Part shown: positions 1 to 5,644 of the stretch, one piece after another | Layout of the letters: every line of letters begins with the position of its first letter | How positions within the stretch are numbered: the stretch's first letter is position 1 | From: JANYJZ01 sp964523395 | Lineage (GTDB): Bacteria; Bacteroidota; Ignavibacteria; UBA10030; SZUA-254 | Length of the DNA: 7,997 bases | NCBI GenBank assembly: GCA_964523395.1 | Contig: CAZFXS010000025.1 | Coordinates: 1-7,997, forward strand | Direction of reading: 5' to 3' | Translations under genes and position numbers: made by a program | Notes under the pieces: generated by a model | What the model saw: the letters and a program-made list of their open reading frames with translations, nothing else | The model's database searches: none | Told to the model about the DNA's origin: nothing

Positions 1-126
1 ACGCCCATGAGTCGAGTTCCCTATTAAAGTTACTTGTCAGATTCTTTAATATGTTAGACTCTTACCGGAAATCCGGTACGGCTGACGTGCGGTTAATAAC
101 AATGTAGACATAGTACCACCCGTCAT
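1..126 (-). ncRNA. Candidate structured RNA or structured leader downstream of zapA (partial)
   Basis: No credible protein is encoded between the zapA stop and the window edge. Read on the minus strand, three stems follow one another. The first pairs 115-125 with 83-93: 11 positions with one G-A mismatch and one G-U pair, closing a 21-base loop. The second pairs 73-78 with 63-68 (TACCGG/CCGGTA) around a 4-base loop. The third is nested: 57-61 pairs with 9-13 (GAGTC/GACTC), and inside it 44-51 pairs perfectly with 22-29 (TATTAAAG/CTTTAATA) around a 14-base loop. A TATAAA lies just before the first stem at about 127-132 and could be a -10 element, but no good -35 is seen. In proteobacteria 6S RNA often follows zapA, so ssrS was considered. 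A string of local hairpins is not the single long 6S rod, however, so the class is left open. It could also be the 5' leader of the next gene. The element is cut by the window edge. Confidence 0.4.
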
Positions 127-154
127 TTATATGTAAAAGAACAGAAAGAAACCC

Positions 155-451
155 TTACGCTTCTGTTTGCATGCTCCTGTCAAGATACTCACTGATTTTT
201 GACACTTCACTCTCAACCATTGAAGTTAGTGCCCGTACTTTCTCGCGTTCTTTGAATAGATCCTCCGTAATATTCAATGCCGATAACACAGCAACTGTCA
301 AAGGAGGTTGCTCAGGAATCTTATCATGGATTGTGTTAATCATTTGATCCACATAGCTTGCTACCTTCTTCGTTAATTCTTCACTTTCACCGCGAAGAGG
401 GTACTCGGAACCAAATATCTTCACTTTTATGCTTTTTCCATCTGCTGCCAT
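155..451 (-). CDS. zapA: Cell division protein ZapA
   Basis: ZapA is a small cytoplasmic protein that binds FtsZ and bundles its filaments at the division ring. The 98-aa product has the family layout: a globular N-terminal head with KSIKVKIFGSEYPLRG (about residues 6-21), a helix SEELTKKVASYVDQMINTI (23-41), then the conserved AVLSALNITEDLFKEREK stretch (54-71) leading into a C-terminal helix (about 55-93) that normally forms the dimer/tetramer coiled coil. The length is normal for the family. The ATG start fits, since the conserved core begins a few residues in, but no SD is visible (GAATCGCGT precedes it) and an in-frame TAA lies only 36 bases upstream. It follows the coiled-coil gene by 77 bases on the same strand and is probably the last protein gene of this transcription block in the window. 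Identification is from motif and context and is strong for the family. Confidence 0.9.
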   Translation of the reverse strand: MAADGKSIKVKIFGSEYPLRGESEELTKKVASYVDQMINTIHDKIPEQPPLTVAVLSALNITEDLFKEREKVRALTSMVESEVSKISEYLDRSMQTEA

Positions 452-528
452 ACGCGATTCTAAATTGTGAATACCATTTACCTGTTATTTCTTTCTGATC
501 AACATATTAAAGGTTATTGCAACAATCA

Positions 529-873
529 TTACAAGTGAGAATTGATCTTTGCGATGATCTCTTTAATCCTCGACTTGAGAATTTCTTTCTCTTCTTCGGA
601 GAAAACATTTTTTCCATCATTATTAAGAAAAACAGCATGCTCCGCACGAAGTCTTTTTAATTCCTGCTCTTTTGCAGATAAATCAAGGCGAAGTGACGAA
701 ATTCCCTTTTCAAGGTCCCGTACTTTTCCAAGCAACTCTAACTTGTCGCTTTGAAGTTTTCCGATAAGATCAGAAGCTGCACGGGCTTTTTCCCACATCG
801 TCTTAAGGGTGCCGTCAAGAGTGCCAATGTCGCCGGCTGTGGCAAATTCTACTTCCGCATGTCCGTTATTCAA
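529..873 (-). CDS. Small coiled-coil protein between pheT and zapA (possible Z-ring partner)
   Basis: This is a soluble 114-aa protein with no signal peptide or membrane segment. Residues 1-25 are polar and probably flexible. About residues 33-80 form a strong heptad-like coiled coil (hydrophobic positions include I37, L40, L45, L48, V51, L54, I58, L61, L65, L72, L75; charged residues elsewhere). After a short N/D/G break (84-89), an amphipathic helix closes the protein (SEEEKEILKSRIKEIIAKI, about 92-110). There is no catalytic motif. The start is TTG at 871-873: no ATG or GTG is available in frame near the 5' end, and an AGGAG sits 9 bases upstream. That SD contains the pheT stop codon, implying coupling. 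Size, coiled-coil character and position next to zapA suggest a ZapB-like or structural division partner. This is inference from context, since coiled coils look alike. The reading frame is well supported; the function is not. Confidence 0.75.
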   Translation of the reverse strand: MNNGHAEVEFATAGDIGTLDGTLKTMWEKARAASDLIGKLQSDKLELLGKVRDLEKGISSLRLDLSAKEQELKRLRAEHAVFLNNDGKNVFSEEEKEILKSRIKEIIAKINSHL

Positions 874-882
874 TGTAGTCTT

Positions 883-888
883 CTCCTA
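883..888 (-). promoter_or_regulatory. Shine-Dalgarno of the coiled-coil gene overlapping the pheT stop
   Basis: The minus strand reads TAGGAG, where TAG is the pheT stop and AGGAG is the ribosome binding site, 9 bases before the TTG start. This fixes the non-ATG start and suggests that ribosomes finishing pheT reinitiate on the next gene. Confidence 0.7.
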
Positions 889-3318
889 TTTCCTGATTGT
901 CGCCTCAAACTGATTTGAAACATTATTGATAATTGATTGCATAACATTATCAATTTCAGTTTGAGTTAATGTATGTTCCATTGATAAAAATTCTAAAGCG
1001 AATGCAATACTCTTTTTGTCTGATGAAATTTGATTACCCTCATAAATGTCAAAGAGGTCTACTTTTGAAAGAAGTACTCCCGCACTCCGTTTAATTGCGG
1101 AATGCAAATCGCCGGCTTGAACTGATTTACTGACAACAAATGCCACATCACGTGTAACTGAGGGATATTTTGGAAGAGAAGAATACTTTTTCTCACGAGT
1201 AGCGACTTTCGTCAAGAGCCCCAAGTCAAGCTCTGCGCAAAAAACGTCTTGTTCGATATCATACTTTTGAAGCATTTCTTTGTGAATTACACCAACTGAC
1301 CCTATAGTTTCACCTTGAATTTCAATGGTTAGCCCCATTTGAGTTAAAGCATTGGTAGTAGAATAAGGAATAAATTTAATTTTGTCAAGAAAAATCTTTT
1401 TGAAGAGCGTTTGAAGTTCTCCTTTAACATCAAAGATGTCATATTTTCGGGGAGGATCATCCCAGCTCCCGGGCTTTGTATTACCGGAAAAAGAGATTAA
1501 TAATTGACTTTTTTCAACAAAATTAGCCAGAGGGTTTTCTTTTTCACCCCCCGAATTACTGAAATACACCTTGCCAAACTCAAAAATACCTAAATCTTTG
1601 GTTCCATGGAAAATATTCTCTTTTATAGTCCTTAACGTGCCTGGAATCAGGCTCGTTCTCAACGATTCCATTTCCTTACTTATCGGATTGGCAATTCTTA
1701 CGAAATTACCTGAGGCCAGTTTGGCAATAGATTCATCCGCCATGCTGTTGGACACAATCTCATTATATCCGGAACCGACAAGCCAGTTTTTTATCTCATT
1801 CTGTAAGTCAAATGATTGCCTTGTATCATTGATACTTAATGAAATATGAGTTTTTGTCTCAATGTTATTATAGCCATATAATCTTGCGACTTCTTCAATG
1901 AGATCGATCTCACGTTCAATATCAGGCCGAAATGTCGGGACTTCACATAATAATAGGTCAGAAGACTTCGAACCTTTAGAAGTGGCTTTAATTTCTATTT
2001 TTGCGAGTAAAGCAATGACTTTCGCGATACTAATGTTTGTTCCAAGTGTAGTATTTGCTCTTTCTATGCTTAACAAAATATTTTTCTTATGAACCGGTTT
2101 AGGATAAACATCTGCAATTCCTTTGAGAATAGTTCCTCCCGCTAATTCGGCAATCATCTCTGCGGCTCTGTTGACTGCCCAAATCGTGCCATTGGGATCT
2201 GCTCCCCTTTCGAAACGCTGAGAAGCATCTGTACTCAATCCGAAATATTTAGAAGTTTTTCTGATACTTTTGGATTGAAAATAAGCGCTTTCAATTAACA
2301 CATTGGTAGTAGAAGAGCTGATTTCTGAGTTTTGACCACCCATAACACCTGCGACCGCTATCGGGCCGGCACCGTCTGCAATCATTAACGTGTCAGATTT
2401 AAGTATCCGTTCTTTTCCATCAAGAGTGGTAAATTTTTCGCCCTCTTGCGCTGTATCTACTATGATCATTTGGCCCCTGATTTTATTATAATCAAAGGCA
2501 TGAAGTGGTTGACCTGATTCCATTAAAACAAAATTAGTTACGTCTACAATATTATTAATTGGACGAATACCAATTGCTTCAAGTTTGCCCTTAAGCCATT
2601 TTGGTGAGTCTGAAATTGTAACATCGGTCACTATCCTTGTACTATATCTCGGACATCCTATCTTGTCCCCAATTTTTATTTTGATAGCAGATTTGATGGC
2701 CTTCTTCCCTTCCCGGACCTTTATAACAGGAAGTTTTAATCTTTTATCGAGCAGTGCAGATACTTCCCGGGCAATACCTATGTGACTCAATGCGTCAGGC
2801 CTGTTTGGAGTTACACCCACTTCGAAAATGATGTCATTCAAACCGAAGTAATCTGCCAGAGGCATACCGGGCATGGCTTTTTGATCCAGAATCATGATTC
2901 CTGATTTATTGTCACCCAGATCAAGCTCATACGGAGAGCAAATCATCCCGTGGGAATCCTCCCCTCGTACTTTGACATGTGAAAGGACAAACGGTTTTCC
3001 GTTGGGGTCATGCTGGTTTTTGGGGACTATTGCCCCGGATAATCCCACCGGGACTTTTTGTCCGGTAGCAACATTCGGAGCACCACACACGATCTGTAAG
3101 ATCTCTGAACCAGTCTGTACTTTACAAACAGAAAGCTTATCGGCATTAGAATGTTTGATTACCGAAATCACCTCGCCGACGATAAAATTCGAGTACTTCT
3201 CCCCCGGGCGTTCAATTGTCTCGACCTCAAATCCCTGCATGGTAAGCCTGTCAGCTAGTTCCTCAGCAGAAATTTTTATATCAACGTATTTTTTAAGCCA
3301 TTGTAGTGAAATACGCAT
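886..3318 (-). CDS. pheT: Phenylalanyl-tRNA synthetase beta subunit
   Basis: This is the larger subunit of the cytoplasmic alpha2-beta2 PheRS, which recognises and positions tRNA-Phe and hydrolyses mischarged Tyr-tRNA-Phe. The full-length 810-aa product shows the usual order: N-terminal MRISLQWLKKYVDI; an EMAP/OB-fold tRNA-binding domain (about 40-155, with HSNADKLSVCKV and QIVCGAPNV); the B3/B4 editing domain (about 210-395, with RPINNIVDVTNFVLMESGQ, PLHAFD and FERGADP); a B5 domain ending in FRPDIEREIDLIEEVARLYGY (463-483); the catalytic-like core (about 490-690); and a C-terminal ferredoxin-like anticodon-binding domain (about 718-810, opening with YPSVTRDVAFVV). The ATG lies 14 bases after the pheS stop with no clear SD, so translation probably depends on pheS. 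No domain is missing and no frameshift is seen. Confidence 0.98.
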   Translation of the reverse strand: MRISLQWLKKYVDIKISAEELADRLTMQGFEVETIERPGEKYSNFIVGEVISVIKHSNADKLSVCKVQTGSEILQIVCGAPNVATGQKVPVGLSGAIVPKNQHDPNGKPFVLSHVKVRGEDSHGMICSPYELDLGDNKSGIMILDQKAMPGMPLADYFGLNDIIFEVGVTPNRPDALSHIGIAREVSALLDKRLKLPVIKVREGKKAIKSAIKIKIGDKIGCPRYSTRIVTDVTISDSPKWLKGKLEAIGIRPINNIVDVTNFVLMESGQPLHAFDYNKIRGQMIIVDTAQEGEKFTTLDGKERILKSDTLMIADGAGPIAVAGVMGGQNSEISSSTTNVLIESAYFQSKSIRKTSKYFGLSTDASQRFERGADPNGTIWAVNRAAEMIAELAGGTILKGIADVYPKPVHKKNILLSIERANTTLGTNISIAKVIALLAKIEIKATSKGSKSSDLLLCEVPTFRPDIEREIDLIEEVARLYGYNNIETKTHISLSINDTRQSFDLQNEIKNWLVGSGYNEIVSNSMADESIAKLASGNFVRIANPISKEMESLRTSLIPGTLRTIKENIFHGTKDLGIFEFGKVYFSNSGGEKENPLANFVEKSQLLISFSGNTKPGSWDDPPRKYDIFDVKGELQTLFKKIFLDKIKFIPYSTTNALTQMGLTIEIQGETIGSVGVIHKEMLQKYDIEQDVFCAELDLGLLTKVATREKKYSSLPKYPSVTRDVAFVVSKSVQAGDLHSAIKRSAGVLLSKVDLFDIYEGNQISSDKKSIAFALEFLSMEHTLTQTEIDNVMQSIINNVSNQFEATIRK

Positions 3319-3332
3319 GGAATAAAAGGTTA

Positions 3333-4343
3333 TCAGAATTGTTTTAGAAATCTTATATCATTTTCATAAAGCGTACGGATGTCATCGATACCGTATCTTA
3401 AGATAGCAATACGTTCGATCCCCATTCCGAAGGCATATCCTGAATACTTCTTGGCGTCGTACCCGACGAACTTATAAATATTCGGATCAACCATGCCGCA
3501 TCCCAGAATTTCCAGCCAGCCGGTTTGCTTGCACATGCGGCACCCCTTGCCTTTGCAAAGGAAGCAGGTTATATCCATCTCTGCGGAAGGCTCAGTAAAG
3601 GGAAAATAGCTGGGTCTGAACCGGTATTTCAGACTGCTCCCGTAAAATTGTTTTGCAAACGCCACCAGGGTTCCCTTCAGTTCGCTGAATGTCACACCGG
3701 TATCCACATAGATACCATCCACCTGGTGGAACAGACAATAACTTCTTGCACTCACTGCTTCATTTCTGTACACTCTTCCCGGCATAATCACACGTACAGG
3801 CGGTTGTTGAGTTTCCATGATCCGTATTTGAACCGGCGTGGTATGTGTTCTGAGAAGGACTTTTTCACTAATAAAAAAAGTGTCCTGCATATCACGTGCC
3901 GGATGATCAGGAGGAAAGTTCAATGCCTCAAAATTATGGTAATCATCCTCTATTTCCGGGCCGGTGGCAATGCCAAAACCCATCGAAAAGAATATCTGTT
4001 TGATTTCTTCAAGGGTCTGCGTGATGGGGTGTGATGACCCCACCCTGCGTTCCCGGCCGGGAAGTGTTAAATCGATAGGGGTTTGATTTAACGATGAACC
4101 TGAGGTAAGGGATGACTGTTTTGCATCAAAGAGGGATTGTATCTCTGTTCTTAACGCGTTGAGCGACTTTCCATATGCCGGGCGTTCTTCTGATGAAACG
4201 TTTTTTAGTGTTTCAAATAGCCCTGCAATAATACCTTTACGCGAAAGATATTTTACTCGAAAAGCGTCAAGCATTCCGGCATCTGCAGCTTGACCTAGTT
4301 CGGTAAGAGCCGCATTTCTGATTGATTCTAAGTGATCATTCAT
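3333..4343 (-). CDS. pheS: Phenylalanyl-tRNA synthetase alpha subunit
   Basis: This class II catalytic subunit of PheRS activates phenylalanine with ATP and transfers it to tRNA-Phe. The 336-aa product has an N-terminal helical arm (about 1-85) that usually contacts tRNA, then the catalytic core. Visible motifs are GSSHPITQTLEEIK (motif 1 region, 102-115), DHPARDMQDTFF (146-157), LRTHTTPVQIR (164-174), motif 2 GRVYRNEAVSARSYCLFHQVDG (189-210), the RPSYFPFTEPSAEMDI segment (243-258) and motif 3 GYAFGMGIERIAILRYGIDDIR (302-323). Four cysteines (C260, C263, C268, C271) form a CxxC-GKG-CxxC knuckle before TGWLEILGCGMV. This insert occurs in many PheS proteins and may bind zinc. The motif 2 wording resembles Bacteroidota-type enzymes. 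No SD precedes the ATG; a U-rich terminator-like element ends 8 bases upstream of the start. Confidence 0.98.
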   Translation of the reverse strand: MNDHLESIRNAALTELGQAADAGMLDAFRVKYLSRKGIIAGLFETLKNVSSEERPAYGKSLNALRTEIQSLFDAKQSSLTSGSSLNQTPIDLTLPGRERRVGSSHPITQTLEEIKQIFFSMGFGIATGPEIEDDYHNFEALNFPPDHPARDMQDTFFISEKVLLRTHTTPVQIRIMETQQPPVRVIMPGRVYRNEAVSARSYCLFHQVDGIYVDTGVTFSELKGTLVAFAKQFYGSSLKYRFRPSYFPFTEPSAEMDITCFLCKGKGCRMCKQTGWLEILGCGMVDPNIYKFVGYDAKKYSGYAFGMGIERIAILRYGIDDIRTLYENDIRFLKQF

Positions 4344-4351
4344 AGCGATAT

Positions 4352-4426
4352 AAAAAAAATCTTTTCACCCGAAATGAAATACAGGGGCGGAGAAATAAAC
4401 CGCCCCTCTTTCCGGATAAAAAGATT
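4352..4426 (-). terminator. Two-tier terminator or attenuator-like element between rplT and pheS
   Basis: On the minus strand an outer perfect 8-bp arm AATCTTTT (4419-4426) pairs with AAAAGATT (4358-4365) and is followed directly by six further U residues (4352-4357). Nested inside is a GC-rich 8-bp hairpin AGGGGCGG/CCGCCCCT (4400-4407 with 4383-4390) around a 9-base loop. The element fills nearly the whole 85-base gap, starting 2 bases after the rplT stop codon. It may end the rplT transcript partially, or act as a pheS attenuator. No ATG-started Phe-rich leader peptide accompanies it. Confidence 0.6.
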
Positions 4427-4428
4427 AC

Positions 4429-4776
4429 TTACGCATTGGCAAATTTGACGACTTCGGCAAACGCTTCAATGTTGCGCGATGCCAGGTCTGCCAGTACCCT
4501 GCGATTGATCTCAACATTCTTTTTATTCAGTGCTGCAATCAACCGAGAATACGTTGTTCCGTGCATTCTGGCGGCCGCGTTAATGCGGGCAATCCAGAGC
4601 TGACGGAATTCACGCTTCTTTAGTCGTCGGTCACGGTATGCGTGCTGGCCAGCTTTATCAATATGATGCTTGGCTACCGTGAGGACTTTGCTTCTTGAAC
4701 CCCAGTAGCCTTTCGCCCGCGCTAAAATGCGCTTGCGACGGCGGTGGGAGGCAACTTTATTCTGCGAACGTGGCAT
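4429..4776 (-). CDS. rplT: 50S ribosomal protein bL20
   Basis: bL20 is an early assembly protein of the large ribosomal subunit that binds 23S rRNA. In several bacteria it also represses its own operon by binding an mRNA structure that mimics its rRNA site. The 115-aa length is typical. The N-terminal basic extension (MPRSQNKVASHRRRKRILARAKGYWGSRSK, shown here only as a landmark at residues 1-30) is followed by the family segments HAYRDRRLKKREFRQLWIARI (45-65) and the globular C-terminal RNA-binding domain (about 60-115, with NAAARMHGTTYSRLI). The ATG is preceded by a purine-rich stretch with AGGAG 12 bases upstream (4789-4793) and a closer GAAGAG. A 90-base gap with a terminator-like hairpin separates it from rpmI, which is unusually far for this pair. 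Confidence 0.97.
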   Translation of the reverse strand: MPRSQNKVASHRRRKRILARAKGYWGSRSKVLTVAKHHIDKAGQHAYRDRRLKKREFRQLWIARINAAARMHGTTYSRLIAALNKKNVEINRRVLADLASRNIEAFAEVVKFANA

Positions 4777-4810
4777 AGTTGCTCTTCTCTCCTCTCGTTA
4801 ATGTTAATGG

Positions 4811-4838
4811 ATTATGGTTGAATTAATACAAAGGTCAT
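4811..4838 (-). promoter_or_regulatory. Weak candidate internal promoter for rplT
   Basis: Minus strand ATGACC (4833-4838) and CATAAT (4811-4816) are separated by 16 bases. They match the sigma-70 -35 and -10 consensus at 4 and 5 of 6 positions. The pair lies just after the rpmI terminator-like hairpin and would give an rplT leader of roughly 30 bases. AT-rich gaps yield such matches by chance, so this is tentative. Confidence 0.25.
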
Positions 4839-4842
4839 TCAG

Positions 4843-4871
4843 AAAAAATAATCTGTTTTCAACAGATTATT
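4843..4871 (-). terminator. Intrinsic terminator-like hairpin overlapping the rpmI stop codon
   Basis: Minus strand AATAATCTGTT (4861-4871) pairs perfectly over 11 bp with AACAGATTATT (4847-4857) around a 3-base loop GAA, and four more U residues follow (4843-4846). The TAA stop of rpmI (4867-4869) lies inside the upstream arm, so a ribosome finishing rpmI would melt the stem. The stem has only three G-C pairs, so it may be a leaky terminator or attenuator rather than a strong one. Confidence 0.6.
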
Positions 4872-5058
4872 GAATCATCATGACCATTTTCTTTTGTTCC
4901 TGCTCGGAAACAAGTGTTGCTTTACGAAGGTGACGCTTTCGTTTTGATGACTTGGTCGAAAGAATATGGCTCCGGAACGCTTTCCGTCGTTTATATTTTC
5001 CCGATGCAGTCTTCTTGAAGCGCTTTTTCGCGCCTGAATCTGATTTCATTTTCGGCAT
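4867..5058 (-). CDS. rpmI: 50S ribosomal protein bL35
   Basis: bL35 is a small, very basic protein of the large ribosomal subunit. The 63-aa product begins MPKMKSDSGAKKRFKKTASG and carries the family core KYKRRKAFRSHILSTKSSKRKRHLR (22-46), rich in Lys and Arg, followed by KATLVSEQEQKKMVMM. Length is normal (usually about 63-66). The start is an ATG with AGGA 5 bases upstream (5064-5067), and it begins 12 bases after the infC stop, so it is probably co-transcribed and coupled with infC. In the textbook operon bL35 shares translational control with bL20. Here the stop codon is embedded in a terminator-like hairpin, which could decouple the two. Confidence 0.96.
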   Translation of the reverse strand: MPKMKSDSGAKKRFKKTASGKYKRRKAFRSHILSTKSSKRKRHLRKATLVSEQEQKKMVMMIQ

Positions 5059-5070
5059 AGTATTCCTACC

Positions 5071-5631
5071 TTATTTAACTTCTTCTGGTTTTGGTTTATG
5101 TTCGGTTTTCTTTTTGCTTCCCTTGTCAGGTGCGAAAATCATCGCCATGCTTCGTCCTTCAAGTTTTGCTTCCTGGTCAACTTTTGAGACATCAGCAAGC
5201 TGTTCCGTTAACCGGCGAAGGACATCTTCTCCCTGTTCTTTATAGGTAATTTCTCTTCCTTTAAATACCACAGTGGCTTTAACTTTATGCCCCTCTTCAA
5301 GGAATTTTCTGGCATGACGTTTCTTAAATTCAAAATCATGAACATCAGTATTGGGATGAAACCTGAGCTCTTTTAATTGCGTGACATGCTGGTTTTTCCG
5401 TTGCAGCTTGTCTTTTTTTGTCTGTTCGTATTTGAACTTCCCGAAATCCATTATTTTGCAGACTGGAGGTGTGGCGTTCGGTACGATTTCAATAAGATCC
5501 AAACCCCGTTGCTGCGCGAGTTTTATGGCTTCGGGCGGACTCATCACCCCAAGCTGGCCTTTATCGTCAATGACGCGAATCTTTGAGGCGCGAATTTGTT
5601 CGTTTATCCGGACTTGCTCTGATCCCTTGAT
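5071..5631 (-). CDS. infC: Translation initiation factor IF-3, with an AUC start
   Basis: IF3 binds the 30S subunit, prevents premature 50S joining and rejects non-canonical start codons. The 186-aa product has the N-terminal domain from RINEQIRASKIRVIDDKGQLGVMSPPEA (about 8-35; landmark only), the signature KIMDFGKFKYEQTKKDK (59-75), a Lys-rich linker (about 70-85) and the C-terminal 30S-binding domain (about 86-167, with KELRFHPNTDVHDFEFK and GRSMAMIFAP). A charged 19-residue tail (KGSKKKTEHKPKPEEVK) follows. The first in-frame GTG/ATG codons (5542-5547) would cut off the conserved RVIDDKGQLG segment. An in-frame TAA lies at 5650-5652, and AGGAG at 5639-5643 stands 7 bases before ATC at 5629-5631, making AUC the start. 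AUU/AUC starts are known for infC and let IF3 limit its own synthesis. The SD overlaps the thrS stop. Confidence 0.96.
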   Translation of the reverse strand: MKGSEQVRINEQIRASKIRVIDDKGQLGVMSPPEAIKLAQQRGLDLIEIVPNATPPVCKIMDFGKFKYEQTKKDKLQRKNQHVTQLKELRFHPNTDVHDFEFKKRHARKFLEEGHKVKATVVFKGREITYKEQGEDVLRRLTEQLADVSKVDQEAKLEGRSMAMIFAPDKGSKKKTEHKPKPEEVK

Positions 5632-5638
5632 AGTGTTT

Positions 5639-5644
5639 CTCCTA
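5639..5644 (-). promoter_or_regulatory. Shine-Dalgarno of infC overlapping the thrS stop
   Basis: Minus strand TAGGAG contains the thrS stop TAG (5642-5644) and the AGGAG of infC (5639-5643), 7 bases before ATC. It decides the non-canonical start and implies coupling of infC translation to thrS termination. Confidence 0.75.

Noticed and set aside
46..126. A 26-codon ATG reading frame on the minus strand just downstream of zapA
   Set aside because: It has no SD, its start lies at the base of the first stem, its stop falls inside the third stem, and the peptide shows no recognisable pattern. RNA structure explains the region better.
1..126. Assignment of the structured region as 6S RNA (ssrS)
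   Set aside because: Synteny with zapA is suggestive, but the visible local hairpins do not form the expected long rod with a central bubble, and the element is cut by the edge. It is kept as an unclassified candidate.
2894..3325. A 143-aa plus-strand open frame opposite the pheT 5' end
   Set aside because: It is antisense to the EMAP-like domain of PheT, with no independent support.
3525..4034. A 169-aa plus-strand open frame opposite pheS
   Set aside because: It is antisense to the conserved PheS core, with no recognisable domain and no SD context. It is a shadow frame.
4341..4385. CTG-started Phe-containing leader peptide overlapping the pheS start, as in E. coli pheM
   Set aside because: There is no SD and no ATG/GTG/TTG start. 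The Phe codons come from the U-tract itself, which lies after the stem rather than before it, so the pheM logic does not fit.
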